From Photobacterium sanctipauli (lineage in GTDB: Bacteria > Pseudomonadota > Gammaproteobacteria > Enterobacterales > Vibrionaceae), in assembly GCF_003026495.1 (NCBI RefSeq), contig NZ_PYMA01000009.1:140163-204162 (forward strand): a stretch of DNA of 64,000 bases, in the 5' to 3' direction. A program made the translations under genes and the position numbers. Positions within the stretch are counted from its first letter, which is position 1; every line of letters starts with the position of its first letter. The notes beneath the pieces are model-generated. The model was not told where the DNA came from, ran no database searches, and saw nothing but the letters and a program-made list of their open reading frames with translations. Shown here piece by piece: positions 44,093 through 54,251 of this stretch.

Positions 44093-46858
44093 GTGCATAC
44101 AAGTCCCAATGACCCTAAGCAGTATCAATACATAACGCTTTCAAACGAGCTAAAAGTACTGCTGGTACATGATGCTGATGCACCACGCTCTGCTGCCGCA
44201 CTGACAGTGAATGTTGGCCACTTTGATGATCCGCTCGATCGCCAGGGTATGGCACACTTCCTTGAGCATATGCTGTTCCTTGGCACAGAAAAGTATCCTC
44301 GCGTGGGCGAATTCCAGACCTTTATCAACCAAAGCGGCGGTAGCAACAATGCCTGGACAGGGACGGAAAACACGACCTATTTCTTCGAAGTCAGCCCACA
44401 CGCTTTCAGTGAAGGGCTCGACCGCTTCGGCCAGTTTTTTACCGCCCCGCTATTCAACGAGGAAGCCGTCGACAAAGAGCGCAACGCGGTAGATTCGGAA
44501 TACAAGCTGAAAATCAAAGATGACGTTCGCCGCCTTTATCAGGTTCACAAGGAAACGGTTAACCAACACCACCCGTTCTCCAAGTTCTCGGTCGGTGATC
44601 TCACCACATTGGAAGACCGCCACGACAAGTCGGTGCGCGATGAGCTGATTGAGTTCTACCAAACCCACTACTCGGCCAATTTAATGGCATTGGTACTGCT
44701 TGGCCCACAATCACTGGACGAGCTGGAAGCCTACGCCACCACCTTCTTCCAGCACATCCCCAATTCGGGCATGGCTAAGCCCACTATCCCAGTACCACTG
44801 GTGACCGATAACGAAAAAGCCAAGTTCATCACTATCGATCCGATCAAGGAAGTGCGCAAGCTCACCCTGTCGTTCACCCTGCCATCGGTCGAGCAGTACT
44901 ACCGCGAGAAGCCGCTATCCTACATTGCCCACCTGCTCGGCAACGAAGGCAGCGGTAGCCTGATGTCTCTGCTTAAAAAAGAAGGCTATATCAACACCCT
45001 TGCTGCCGGCGGCGGCGTTAACGGCAGTAACTTCCGGGAATTTACCATCGGCCTGAGCCTAACACCGAAAGGCTTGGCACATATCGACGACATCGTTGAA
45101 ATCGTGTTCCAGTACATCGCCCTGATCAAGCAACAAGGGCTCAACGAATGGCGCTACCAGGAGAAGAAATCGGTACTGGAAATGGCATTCCGCTATCAGG
45201 AAAAAAGCCGGCCGCTTGATACCGCCAGCTACTTGGTGATGAACTTGATGCATTATGCGCCAGACGATATCGTTTATGGCGACTATATGATGGCTGGCTA
45301 CGATGAAGCCTTGATTGAACAGTTCCTGGCCCAGCTGTCACCGGATAACATGCGTCTGGTGTTGGTCGCCCAAGGCCAAGAGTATGACCGTACCGCCCAG
45401 TGGTATAACACCCCTTATCGTGTAGCGGATTTTTCAGCCGAGCAAATTGCCCGCTGGCGTGATCCTGCCATTTCCAGTGAGCTTGCCCTGCCAGAACCAA
45501 ACCCGTATTTGTGCGAACACCTGGACCCACACCCATTGAGTGAAGGGGCCGAGCTACCGCCACAGTTGATCCAAGACTTACCGGGGTTTCGTTTATGGTT
45601 CAAGCAAGAGCATGAATTTAGGGTACCGAAGGGGATCATGTACGTGGCCATAGACAGCCCGCACGCTGTCAGCTCGCCGCGTAATATCGTCAAAACCCGC
45701 CTATGCGTTGAGATGCTATTGGAAGCCACCAACGAAGCGGCCTACCCGGCCGAGATCGCCGGGATGTCATACAACCTGTATGCCCACCAAGGCGGCGTCA
45801 CCCTGCAGCTATCCGGCTTTAGCGAGAAACAGCCGCTGTTGCTGAAATTGTTACTCGAGCATTTCGCCAACCGTACCTTTAATCAAGATCGCTTCAATAA
45901 CATCAAGGCACAGATGCTGCGCAACTGGCGCAATGCCGCGCAAGACAAGCCGATCTCGCAGCTGTTTAACCAATTAACGGGTGTATTGCAGCCAAACAAC
46001 CCCCCCTATCCAGTACTGATTGAAGCCCTGGAATCTATCGAAGTGGATGAACTACCGGCGTTTGTCGAGGCGATTTTTGCCGAGCTGCATATTGATACCT
46101 TTATTTACGGCAACTGGCGCAAGGAAGATGCGCTCGCGATCGCTGAGACCTTAAAAGATGCTTTCCGAGTAACCGACCAACTTTACGGGGAGTCGCAACG
46201 ACCATTGGTTCGCCTGAAGCAATCGGGGACGCTCACCCACGAGATCCAATGCCAGCACGCCGATTCGGCTATCTTGATGTATTACCAATCGCGGGAAACC
46301 ACCCCGCGTAAGATTGCGATATACACCCTTGCCAACCATTTGATGTCGACTACGTTCTTCCACGAGCTGCGCACCCGCCAGCAGTTGGGCTATATGGTCG
46401 GAACGGCAAACCTGCCACTGAACCGCCACCCGGGGTTAATCTTGTATATCCAGTCACCGGTCGCGGGCCCTACCCAGCTACTCGAAGCGATAGACGAGTT
46501 CACCAATGCCTTTGCCCTTGTTCTGCTAGAGCTTAACGAAGCTCAGTGGCAGGCGAGTAAGCAGGGGCTTATCGCCCAGATTTCCGAGCCGGACACCAAC
46601 CTGCGCGCGCGCGCCCAGCGCTTCTGGGTGAGCATCGGCAACAAGGATGCCGAGTTCAACCAGCGCCAAAAAGTCATCGAAGCCTTGTCCGGGTTGGATC
46701 GGGTCGACATGGTGCGCTTTATTGTCGACATTATTAAGCCGCGCACCTCTAACCGTATTGTCATGCATGCCCAAGGCCAAGCACACAGCAACCTTGAGCC
46801 TCTGATTATTGGCGAGCCTATCGGTTCAATTGATGAATTCCAAAAAGGCGCTTACTAG
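44093..46858 (+). CDS. M16-family zinc peptidase (pitrilysin/insulinase-like)
   Basis: A 921-residue peptidase. The inverted zinc motif HFLEH (about residues 57-61) sits in GMAHFLEHMLFLGTEKYP. The distal Glu lies near the AVDSEYKLKIKDD region. Two M16 domain pairs are present, as in pitrilysin (E. coli PtrA 962 residues). There is no signal peptide (start GTG, MHTSPNDPKQYQY), so unlike periplasmic PtrA it is probably cytoplasmic. It is preceded by about 290 nt of divergent region from sixA and followed by a terminator. It probably degrades short peptides. Confidence 0.88.
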   Translation: MHTSPNDPKQYQYITLSNELKVLLVHDADAPRSAAALTVNVGHFDDPLDRQGMAHFLEHMLFLGTEKYPRVGEFQTFINQSGGSNNAWTGTENTTYFFEVSPHAFSEGLDRFGQFFTAPLFNEEAVDKERNAVDSEYKLKIKDDVRRLYQVHKETVNQHHPFSKFSVGDLTTLEDRHDKSVRDELIEFYQTHYSANLMALVLLGPQSLDELEAYATTFFQHIPNSGMAKPTIPVPLVTDNEKAKFITIDPIKEVRKLTLSFTLPSVEQYYREKPLSYIAHLLGNEGSGSLMSLLKKEGYINTLAAGGGVNGSNFREFTIGLSLTPKGLAHIDDIVEIVFQYIALIKQQGLNEWRYQEKKSVLEMAFRYQEKSRPLDTASYLVMNLMHYAPDDIVYGDYMMAGYDEALIEQFLAQLSPDNMRLVLVAQGQEYDRTAQWYNTPYRVADFSAEQIARWRDPAISSELALPEPNPYLCEHLDPHPLSEGAELPPQLIQDLPGFRLWFKQEHEFRVPKGIMYVAIDSPHAVSSPRNIVKTRLCVEMLLEATNEAAYPAEIAGMSYNLYAHQGGVTLQLSGFSEKQPLLLKLLLEHFANRTFNQDRFNNIKAQMLRNWRNAAQDKPISQLFNQLTGVLQPNNPPYPVLIEALESIEVDELPAFVEAIFAELHIDTFIYGNWRKEDALAIAETLKDAFRVTDQLYGESQRPLVRLKQSGTLTHEIQCQHADSAILMYYQSRETTPRKIAIYTLANHLMSTTFFHELRTRQQLGYMVGTANLPLNRHPGLILYIQSPVAGPTQLLEAIDEFTNAFALVLLELNEAQWQASKQGLIAQISEPDTNLRARAQRFWVSIGNKDAEFNQRQKVIEALSGLDRVDMVRFIVDIIKPRTSNRIVMHAQGQAHSNLEPLIIGEPIGSIDEFQKGAY

Positions 46859-46920
46859 GGCCTGTTGCCCTTCCCCCTAAAATGTCATCAAGCCCTTCAC
46901 TGCTGGTAAAGGAAACGAAA

Positions 46921-46955
46921 AAAAGCCTGCTTGTATATATCAAGCAGGCTTTGTC
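46921..46955 (+). terminator. Terminator between M16 peptidase and fadJ
   Basis: Stem AGCCTGCTTG/CAAGCAGGCT with T and A flanks, between convergent genes. Confidence 0.85.
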
Positions 46956-46978
46956 ATCTTAACGATTTCTCTTAGTAA

Positions 46979-49093
46979 TTAGCTCTCAGAGTAGAAAGAC
47001 TGGCCCTCATTCGCCATCGCAACCAGCTTCTCGCATGGTTTGAAACGCTCGCCGTATTTATCGGCATGGCTATTGAGCAGTTCAACCACTTTGGCTACGC
47101 CCAGCTGGTCCATATAACGGAACGGGCCGCCAAGGAATGGCGGGAAACCGATACCGAAGATCGCACCGATATCGCCATCCCTTGCCGAGCGCACCACGCC
47201 TTCATCCAAACAACGTGCCGCTTCGTTTAGCATCATCAACGTACAACGCATTGCCAGTGCCGAACCTTCTTCTTTGCGCTCAGGTTTCAGGTTCAGCAGT
47301 TTATAGACCGACTTATCAACGGCTTTTTTCTTGCTGTTATACAAGTAGAAGCCCTTGCCACTCTTGCGGCCCTTACGACCATCGCTGAGCAAGGTGTCGA
47401 ACACATCCGGCCCCTGGAAACGCTCGCCAAGTTCCGCCACCAAGATAGGCATGATCTTGGCACCGATATCGACGCCGACTTCATCAAGCAAGGTGATAGG
47501 CCCAACCGGGAAGCCAAAATCAAGCAGAGCATTATCAAGGTGCTCAATCGGCTCGCCGCTTAGCAATACATTGGCCGCTTCATTCATATATGGCGCCAGG
47601 ATACGGTTGACATAGAAACCGGCGCTGTCACCCACCACAATCGGTGTCTTACCCTGTTTCTTGGCTAGGGCAACCACGGTGGCAACCGTCTCATCAGAGG
47701 TACCTTGGTGCGGGATAACTTCAACCAATGGCATTTTTTCAACCGGGCTGAAGTAGTGCAAACCCACCACATTTTCTGGACGCTGTGCCGATTCGGCTAT
47801 TTGATGGATCGGTAACGAAGAGGTATTGGTGGCAAAAATAGTGTCAGGGTTGCCGTGCTCCTCTACCTCTTTCACCATCTGGTGCTTCAGCTTGAGATCT
47901 TCAAACACCGCTTCAATCACCACATCCAAGCGATCGAAACCGGTATAGTCAGTACCGCCAACAATCGACATCATCTGCTTTTGCAGCTGTGCCTTGCTGA
48001 TGATCCGGCGCTTACGCTTTTTATCCAACAACTTATAGTTGTAGGACATTGCATTGAGAATACCGTCGTTGGCAATGTCTTTAATTCTGACCGGGTAGCC
48101 CTTGGTCGCTGTGACATGGCTAATACCGCCGCCCATCAAACCGCCGCCCAGCACACCTACTTGGCTGATCTTCCTAGGCTCGGTATCGGCGCCATTTTCT
48201 TTTTTCATTGCTGTAGTTGCAAAGAAAATGCTGCGCAATGCGGCAGACTCCGGCGACATAACCAAATCACCGAATAGCTTGGCTTCACGCGCCAACCCCT
48301 TGGTCATCCCCTCCTGCAAACCGTACTTGATCACTTCCAAGATGGCTTCGGTTGCCGGGTAATTGCCACGGGTTTTCTCGCGGGTCTTGCTGGCGGCCTG
48401 ATCAAAGACCAAAGAGCGGCCTAGGGCGTTGCCCCCCATCGCCCTATCTTGCAGTGACAGGCGGCGTTTTGGCTTAGGCTTGAGCGCCAGCTGCTCGGCA
48501 ACATCGAGCAAAATGCTCAGTGGTACTGACTCATCAACCACACCCAATTTCTTGGCTTTCTTGGCTCGCAGCTGCTTACCCGTCAGGATCATGTCCAATG
48601 CATTGGCAACGCCGATCAGACGAGGTAGACGCTGGGTACCACCCGAGCCAGGCAACAAACCTAGCTGGACTTCCGGCAAACCAAGACGGGTTTTGTCATC
48701 ATCCGAACAAACTCGGCTATGACAAGCCAGTGCCAACTCCATACCGCCGCCCAAACATGGGCCATGGATAGCGGCAACCACGTGGAAAGGCAGGTTCTCT
48801 AGCTCAGCAAATAATTGCTGACCTTGCGTGGCCAAATCACACGCTTCTTCTGCGGTGTTACAGGCTGCCAACATGCGAATATCCGCACCGGCAATGAAAT
48901 TATCCGGCTTACCGGAATGTACCACCATGCCTTTGATGTCGGATTTCGCTTTTAGCTCTTCCAATACGGCGCTGACCTGCTCAGCAAATACCGATTGGAG
49001 AGTGTTCATCTTCTCGTCAGGCACATCGATCTTGAGCCAGGCAATACCATTGTCGGCGTATGAGAGCGAAAATGCAGATTGTTGTTGGGTCAT
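46979..49093 (-). CDS. fadJ: Fatty acid oxidation complex alpha subunit FadJ
   Basis: A 704-residue trifunctional-type subunit with enoyl-CoA hydratase/isomerase and 3-hydroxyacyl-CoA dehydrogenase activities for beta-oxidation, anaerobic-type (FadI/FadJ). The N-terminal crotonase region holds [10 protein letters not shown] and [16 protein letters not shown]. The dehydrogenase Rossmann motif [17 protein letters not shown] starts near residue 312. It overlaps the fadI stop by one base. E. coli FadJ is 714 residues. Confidence 0.95.
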   Translation of the reverse strand: MTQQQSAFSLSYADNGIAWLKIDVPDEKMNTLQSVFAEQVSAVLEELKAKSDIKGMVVHSGKPDNFIAGADIRMLAACNTAEEACDLATQGQQLFAELENLPFHVVAAIHGPCLGGGMELALACHSRVCSDDDKTRLGLPEVQLGLLPGSGGTQRLPRLIGVANALDMILTGKQLRAKKAKKLGVVDESVPLSILLDVAEQLALKPKPKRRLSLQDRAMGGNALGRSLVFDQAASKTREKTRGNYPATEAILEVIKYGLQEGMTKGLAREAKLFGDLVMSPESAALRSIFFATTAMKKENGADTEPRKISQVGVLGGGLMGGGISHVTATKGYPVRIKDIANDGILNAMSYNYKLLDKKRKRRIISKAQLQKQMMSIVGGTDYTGFDRLDVVIEAVFEDLKLKHQMVKEVEEHGNPDTIFATNTSSLPIHQIAESAQRPENVVGLHYFSPVEKMPLVEVIPHQGTSDETVATVVALAKKQGKTPIVVGDSAGFYVNRILAPYMNEAANVLLSGEPIEHLDNALLDFGFPVGPITLLDEVGVDIGAKIMPILVAELGERFQGPDVFDTLLSDGRKGRKSGKGFYLYNSKKKAVDKSVYKLLNLKPERKEEGSALAMRCTLMMLNEAARCLDEGVVRSARDGDIGAIFGIGFPPFLGGPFRYMDQLGVAKVVELLNSHADKYGERFKPCEKLVAMANEGQSFYSES

Positions 49094-50403
49094 TATTCAG
49101 CCTCCAAGATCATTGCTGCACCTAAACCACCAGCGGCACAGGCCGTATTCAACGCCAAGCCACCACCGCGTCGCTGAAGCTCTCTCAGGGTTTGGGTGAT
49201 CATCCTTGCGCCAGTTGCGGCAAATGGGTGACCGTAAGCAATCGAGCCACCAAGCACATTAAATTTGTCCATATCGATTTCACCAATCGCCTCGCTGCGC
49301 CCTAGCTTCTCTTGGGCGAACTGCTTGGAACCGAACATCTTCACGTTCGACAAGGCTTGTGCGGCAAATGCTTCATGCATATCAATCAAGGTTAAATCGG
49401 ATAATTTCAGCCCGGCACGATCAAGAGCGATTGGAGTGGCATAAGACGGCCCCATCAACATGTCGTGCTCGACGCCAATCGCCGAGAAGGCATAAGAGCG
49501 AATGTAACCCAGCGGCTTGAGGCCAAGCTCTTTCGCCCGCCCTTCGCGCATCAGCATGATTGCAGCAGCACCATCGGTGAGCGGGGTGGCATTCGCCGCC
49601 GTTACCGAGCCAAACTTGCGGTCAAAGGCTGGGCGCAACTTGGCATACGATGCCAAGCTGGAATCTTCACGGATATTGTTATCTTTATCGATCCACTGGC
49701 GGTAGGGCTCGGGGAAGGCCGTGATCACTTCATCTTGGATCAAGCCATCACGCCAAGCTTGCGCGGCAAGGGTGTGGGAACGGTGTGCCAATGCATCTTG
49801 CTCTTCGCGGGTAATACCATGGGATTTGGCCATCTGCTCGGCAGTTTGTCCCATGCTCAGACCTGTCGAGTACTCTGCCACCGCTGGCGGCACAGGCATC
49901 AAATCTTTCACGCCTAGCTTACTGATCAGTTTTAAACGCTTACTCATGGTTTTGGCTTTGCTCAATGCGAGCAAAGTCGCCGCCAATCGCTTTGAAACCC
50001 CAATCGGCAGCACCGATGAAGAGTCTGCCCCGCCGGCGATACCAATATCCACCGTACCGGAAATGATACTCTCGGCCACATTGGCTGCCGCCTGGAAACT
50101 GGTGGCACAGGCACGGGTCACACTGTATGCATCGGTACCGATATCCATGCCGGTACCCAATACAATTTCACGGGCAATATTCGGCGCTTCAGGCATTTGT
50201 ACCACTTGGCCAAACACCACTTGATCAATCAATGCAGGGTCAATATCAACCTGCTGAAGCATTTGATTAACCACCATTTTCCCCATATCTAGGGCGGGTA
50301 CGCCATCAAACGCTGTTGCTTGACGGGCAAACGGGGTACGTAATCCACTTACAACGGCGATGCGCTCACCTTGACGTGTAGTGAGATTCTGGAGACGTGA
50401 CAT
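49093..50403 (-). CDS. fadI: 3-ketoacyl-CoA thiolase FadI
   Basis: A 436-residue thiolase that cleaves 3-ketoacyl-CoA in beta-oxidation and forms a complex with FadJ. The acylation Cys lies in [17 protein letters not shown]. The C-terminal motifs are [19 protein letters not shown] and [16 protein letters not shown]. It is the first gene of the fadI-fadJ operon, and a FadR-like operator lies about 80 bp upstream. E. coli FadI is also 436 residues. Confidence 0.96.
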   Translation of the reverse strand: MSRLQNLTTRQGERIAVVSGLRTPFARQATAFDGVPALDMGKMVVNQMLQQVDIDPALIDQVVFGQVVQMPEAPNIAREIVLGTGMDIGTDAYSVTRACATSFQAAANVAESIISGTVDIGIAGGADSSSVLPIGVSKRLAATLLALSKAKTMSKRLKLISKLGVKDLMPVPPAVAEYSTGLSMGQTAEQMAKSHGITREEQDALAHRSHTLAAQAWRDGLIQDEVITAFPEPYRQWIDKDNNIREDSSLASYAKLRPAFDRKFGSVTAANATPLTDGAAAIMLMREGRAKELGLKPLGYIRSYAFSAIGVEHDMLMGPSYATPIALDRAGLKLSDLTLIDMHEAFAAQALSNVKMFGSKQFAQEKLGRSEAIGEIDMDKFNVLGGSIAYGHPFAATGARMITQTLRELQRRGGGLALNTACAAGGLGAAMILEAE

Positions 50404-50477
50404 CGCAACTCCTTAATTATTGTTTGTCGGGCACAAGGGCAATTGATGCCGTCTAGCAAGCACTTCCCTGATGTGCA

Positions 50478-50494
50478 TTAGAGGTCTGACCACA
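50478..50494 (-). promoter_or_regulatory. FadR-like operator upstream of fadIJ
   Basis: AGGTCTGACCA (50482-50492) matches the FadR half-site core TGGTCNGACCA except for one base. It lies about 80 bp before fadI. Similar sites precede both fadL genes. In Vibrio and E. coli, FadR represses beta-oxidation genes and responds to long-chain acyl-CoA. Confidence 0.75.
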
Positions 50495-50679
50495 ACAATT
50501 GTAATGCAGTTGTTATCAATATCAAACAATTGTTTAAAATTTGAGAGGCGTGATACGTATAAAGAATAGAAAGGGCGATACCGCTTGGGGGCAACAGGGC
50601 AGCTATCAGCTTGGTTCAACAAGCAATTTAGATAAAATTTTGATCAGGAAAGAAAAAAGTCGAATGGGAGTGCTAAGAT

Positions 50680-50960
50680 AAAAAAAAACCATACCTAAAG
50701 GTATGGTTGTAATCTACACGGAAAGCAATCCATGTAAGAGTATAAGTCAATTAACATAAAGCCAATTGCAAATCAGGCAAGCCTGATAGGAGAAAGTAAA
50801 GTCAGCCTTCAAAAGGAAGTTGTCATCTTGCTCAACAGATAATAAGCCTAGGTTAATGTTCCTAATCCTCGGAACCTCAACCAACACTTAGTATCAGATG
50901 ACGGGGACTACTATAACTTTCTCACCAAGACACAATTTGAACCAGATCAATTTTAGTGCT
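50680..50960 (-). ncRNA. Candidate minus-strand small RNA ending at a strong terminator
   Basis: On the minus strand, ACCATACC-tttA-GGTATGGT is followed by T9 (50680-50707), a clear intrinsic terminator. It has no gene ending there: fadI starts 280 nt further on in the same direction, and the sigma factor is on the other strand. A noncoding transcript of up to about 280 nt, divergent from the sigma factor, would explain it. The hairpin TTCC/GGAA near 50860-50875 could belong to it. Its 5' end and promoter are not seen. Confidence 0.35.
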
Positions 50961-51093
50961 GATTATTGGATGAATCGTCAGAACATTGCATAAAAACGCC
51001 AACAAACAGGCATTGTTCTCTCAATTGATAGGCAAATTTATGATTAAGCAATTTTTTCGAAAGAAAAAGCCGGATGCCTCGGTCTCTGTAAAT

Positions 51094-51606
51094 ATGAATA
51101 AGCAAAGACGATATGAAGCCCTTGTTCGGGCTTGGCATCGGGACCTCTACCGTTACGCTTACTGGTTGTGCCATGATCCCCATATTGCGGAAGACCTGGT
51201 ACAGGAAACCTGTTTGCGTGCATGGCGTTCGCTCGATAGCCTTCAGGATGACAAAGCAGCCAAATCATGGCTTATTACTATATTGCGCAGGGAAAATGCA
51301 CGGCGTTTTGAACGAAAGCAGCTTGATCTGGTCGATATTGATGACTATGCCATCGCAGACACCCAGCACCAAGGGGCCGATATGGATGTCGAGCAGCAAA
51401 TGTTACGCAAGCAGATCATGCAACTTGAACCTGAATACCGTGAGCCATTAGTACTACAGGTGATGGCCGGGTTTAGCGGTGATGAAATCGCCGAGATCCT
51501 CGACCTGAACCGAAATACGGTAATGACACGCTTATTCCGCGCCAGAAACCAGTTAAAAGAGCAAATAGAGAAACAATCCGAGCGGAGGGGGCACCAGAAT
51601 GGATGA
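51094..51606 (+). CDS. ECF-type sigma-70 family factor
   Basis: A 170-residue sigma factor with region 2 (YEALVRAWHRDLYRYAYWLC through AEDLVQETCLRAWRSLDSLQ) and region 4 (MAGFSGDEIAEILDLNRNTVMTRLFRARNQL). Region 1 is absent, typical of ECF sigma factors. ATGs at 51040 and upstream would add a basic N-terminus of low conservation, so the start at MNKQRRYEALV is preferred. It is followed immediately by a DUF3379 gene that overlaps by 8 nt, the expected anti-sigma partner. Confidence 0.9.
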   Translation: MNKQRRYEALVRAWHRDLYRYAYWLCHDPHIAEDLVQETCLRAWRSLDSLQDDKAAKSWLITILRRENARRFERKQLDLVDIDDYAIADTQHQGADMDVEQQMLRKQIMQLEPEYREPLVLQVMAGFSGDEIAEILDLNRNTVMTRLFRARNQLKEQIEKQSERRGHQNG

Positions 51607-52321
51607 TTTAGAATTTCGCCGTCGCCTCTTGGCCGATCCCAATGATAACAGCCAAGAGATGATTGCTGCGCGTAACGCTTCTGTTACCAATCGCAAGCTC
51701 AGTGATGAGTTGCTGCAACTCGATAGTAAGCTGGAGCAAGCACTGAAAGTTGATGTGCCCGATGATCTCGCTGATCGGATCTTGTTCCACCAGTCTGGGC
51801 AGACCGCCAAAAAGCCGAACAAAACGCGAGTGCACCTTGCGCTGGCTGCATCCGTTGCCTTCGCCTTTGGGGTGTTCACTGGTCAATTTAATAACATTGT
51901 TGGCACTACACAGCATACCGATTATCAGGCTGAATTAGCCCAAACGGCATTGGAGCACATTTACCACGAAGCGCCTTTTATTGAAGGGATCAATGAATCG
52001 GTATCACTGAGACAAGTTAACGCCAAGTTAACACCTTTCGGGCCAAAACTTACTGGGCTACCTGGGCATGTGTATTACATTAACCACTGTGGGTTTGGCA
52101 ATAAAAACGCCCTTCACATGGTGATGGGTACAGACCAAGGTAAAGTCACGGTCTTTATTGTTCCTGAAAATTCGCCACAAATGACACCTTTTGGTGACGA
52201 TAGTATGCAAGGTGTGGTGATGCCAATTAAGGATGCCAGTTTGATTGTGGTTGGCGAAAATGGTCAAGATGTCACCCCTATCGCCAAAAGCCTCGAAGCC
52301 GACCTTAACTGGGAAATTTAA
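51599..52321 (+). CDS. DUF3379 membrane protein, putative anti-sigma partner
   Basis: A 240-residue protein with an N-terminal cytoplasmic helical region (MDDLEFRRRLLADPNDNSQE) and one TM helix (VHLALAASVAFAFGVFTGQF, about residues 80-100). A C-terminal periplasmic domain follows. DUF3379 proteins accompany this ECF-type sigma factor in Vibrionaceae. An anti-sigma role is inferred from the translational overlap (8 nt), GGAGG before its start, and the sensor-like topology. It has no classical zinc anti-sigma motif. Confidence 0.85.
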   Translation: MDDLEFRRRLLADPNDNSQEMIAARNASVTNRKLSDELLQLDSKLEQALKVDVPDDLADRILFHQSGQTAKKPNKTRVHLALAASVAFAFGVFTGQFNNIVGTTQHTDYQAELAQTALEHIYHEAPFIEGINESVSLRQVNAKLTPFGPKLTGLPGHVYYINHCGFGNKNALHMVMGTDQGKVTVFIVPENSPQMTPFGDDSMQGVVMPIKDASLIVVGENGQDVTPIAKSLEADLNWEI

Positions 52322-52525
52322 CATTTATACATAATACCAACCCCAAAACCCCGCAACCATAAACAAAAGTTATGATTGCGGGGTTTATTATTCTGCAAAA
52401 GAATCCTACAAAATAAAATGTTACCCCTGTTGCATATTTAGAAATAGATCCCTCAAATTACTTACCAAATTCGATAGACTGCCTACGAGATTGTTAACCA
52501 AGTAGTAACAATCAAAAGGGGCTCT

Positions 52526-52543
52526 ACTGGTCTGATTTGTTAG
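52526..52543 (+). promoter_or_regulatory. FadR-like operator upstream of fadL1
   Basis: ACTGGTCTGATTTGTTA carries the complete left half-site CTGGTC-TGA of the FadR consensus with a weaker right half. It lies about 85 bp before the first fadL start. Confidence 0.65.
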
Positions 52544-52627
52544 AACAGTAACGCCCCATACAATCTTGCGCGCTCTGCAGGAAATAGCAGATATAAAAGC
52601 GGTAAATAATTAGGAATAACAATAAAT

Positions 52628-53905
52628 ATGAACAAGAAGCGTCTGTTTACAAAATCTGTGATTGCGTTCGCAGTCACCATGGCGTCGCAGCAAGCAGTAG
52701 CTGCGGGTTTCCAACTTAATGCACAATCAGCGACTGGCCTTGGCCGTGCGTTTGCCGGTGATGCAGTTATTGCTGATAACGCATCAGCAATGGCTCGTAA
52801 CCCAGCTGCAATGTCGCTATTTGACCGTCCGGCACTTTCTCTGGGTATCAATGCTGTTGATACTGACATCAATGTGAAAAACACAGAGTTTGGCGCTGGT
52901 CCATTTGTTAATGATGTTGATGACGCATCTGTGGGTGGTGTGAGCTACGTGCCAAACATCTACTATATCCACCCAATTAACGATAAATTCACAGTAGGTG
53001 CTTCGATCTACTCAAACTTTGGTACTAAAACCGAATTTGATAGTGGCTATGGACAAGATCAAGCCCTTCCTGATTTTATTCCAGGCGTTGGTGGTCTAAC
53101 ACCTGACGTATACGGTGGCCTTACTGATGTTAAAAGTGTTAACTTCGGTCTAAGTGGCTCATACCGTATCAACCAGCAGTGGAGTGTGGGTGCTGGTCTA
53201 GATATCATCTATGGTAGCGGTAAGCTCCAGCGTGGCCGTGGCTTAAACGCTGGCAATGATCCAAGTAACCCAGATCTTCTAAACGTAGATGCAGACGGTG
53301 TTGGCTTTGGTTTCAATGTGGGTACTGTATACGAGCTAAACGAAAACCACCGCTTTGGCCTATCTTACCGCTACAGCCCAGAGCTAGAAGTTGATGGCGA
53401 TATGTACTATTCACAATCAACCACTGGCAACCCGAATATCAGTGGCGACAAACTGAAAATCGCCCTGCCTGACATGGCTGAGTTCTCTGGTTACCACCGC
53501 GTACACCAGCAGTTTGCAGTTCACTATAGTGTGCAGTGGATCGGCTGGAGTTCATTTGCAAACCTAGAAACGACTGGTGGTGATGTACTGAACAACTACG
53601 AGTGGCAAGACGGTTGGCACTACGCATTGGGTGGTACTTACTACCTAAACAACGACTGGACGCTACGTGCGGGTTACATGTATGACACCAGCGCACAAGA
53701 TAAAGTTACGTCAATTTCAGTACCAGACTCAGACCGTCAGTGGTTCTCGGGCGGTTTCACTTACCACCTAGACAGCAAGTCTAACATCGATGTCGGTGTG
53801 ACTTACCTAGTGGGTGAAGATATTGAAGTAGAAGAAGGTATAATCTCTGCGACAACTCGTGCTGATGCATGGCTATACGGTATCCAGTACAGCCGTTCGT
53901 TCTAA
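52628..53905 (+). CDS. fadL: Long-chain fatty acid outer-membrane transporter FadL (copy 1)
   Basis: A 425-residue outer-membrane beta-barrel of the FadL family that lets long-chain fatty acids enter. It has a signal peptide (ending AVAA), the N-terminal hatch GFQLNAQSATGLGRAFAGDA and RNPAAMSLFDRPALSLG. The C-terminal strand ends in YSRSF with the terminal aromatic residue for BamA. A second, similar gene lies 347 nt downstream. A FadR-like site lies upstream. It is followed by its own terminator. Confidence 0.94.
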   Translation: MNKKRLFTKSVIAFAVTMASQQAVAAGFQLNAQSATGLGRAFAGDAVIADNASAMARNPAAMSLFDRPALSLGINAVDTDINVKNTEFGAGPFVNDVDDASVGGVSYVPNIYYIHPINDKFTVGASIYSNFGTKTEFDSGYGQDQALPDFIPGVGGLTPDVYGGLTDVKSVNFGLSGSYRINQQWSVGAGLDIIYGSGKLQRGRGLNAGNDPSNPDLLNVDADGVGFGFNVGTVYELNENHRFGLSYRYSPELEVDGDMYYSQSTTGNPNISGDKLKIALPDMAEFSGYHRVHQQFAVHYSVQWIGWSSFANLETTGGDVLNNYEWQDGWHYALGGTYYLNNDWTLRAGYMYDTSAQDKVTSISVPDSDRQWFSGGFTYHLDSKSNIDVGVTYLVGEDIEVEEGIISATTRADAWLYGIQYSRSF

Positions 53906-53932
53906 TTCAGCGAACGAGCTAAGCTAGTATTT

Positions 53933-53962
53933 TTAAAGGGAGCCTTAGGCTCCCTTTTTGTT
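53933..53962 (+). terminator. Terminator after fadL copy 1
   Basis: Stem AAAGGGAGCC/GGCTCCCTTT with a T5 tail, 30 nt after the stop. Confidence 0.9.
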
Positions 53963-54082
53963 TTCTGATCTAATTGATTATTTTTTATAGATTTTATTCA
54001 CCAACTGAAATTTTATTCTCTCAAATTCAGCGCACACACCGTCGCTGAAACCTGCCGATATCAGTACATATGTACGCTAAAA

Positions 54083-54099
54083 ACAGATCCGACCAGATT
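54083..54099 (+). promoter_or_regulatory. FadR-like operator upstream of fadL2
   Basis: ACAGATCCGACCAGATT has a perfect right half-site (CGACCAGAT) and a partial left half. It lies about 150 bp before the second fadL start, and is the third such site in the region. Confidence 0.65.
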
Positions 54100-54251
54100 A
54101 ATTTGCTTTATATATACCAGATATAAAACTAAAAAATAAAACAAAGTCAGATTATAACTTCAAAAGTACAACTTAACTTAATATCAAGTTAAAGCTTTTA
54201 CTCTAAAGCGTATGATTCGCAGTATTCAATTTCAGCGAACATATTAGACTG

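Larger units (their letters stand above)
50404..51093. other. Intergenic region between fadI and the sigma-factor gene
   Basis: About 690 nt. It contains the FadR-like operator and a minus-strand terminator hairpin at 50680-50707 with no annotated gene upstream (see next entry). A plus-strand sigma-70-like promoter is also present, with -35 TTGAAC (50937-50942), 18 bp, and -10 GATTAT (50961-50966). That promoter would drive the sigma factor from about 50973. Confidence 0.55.
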
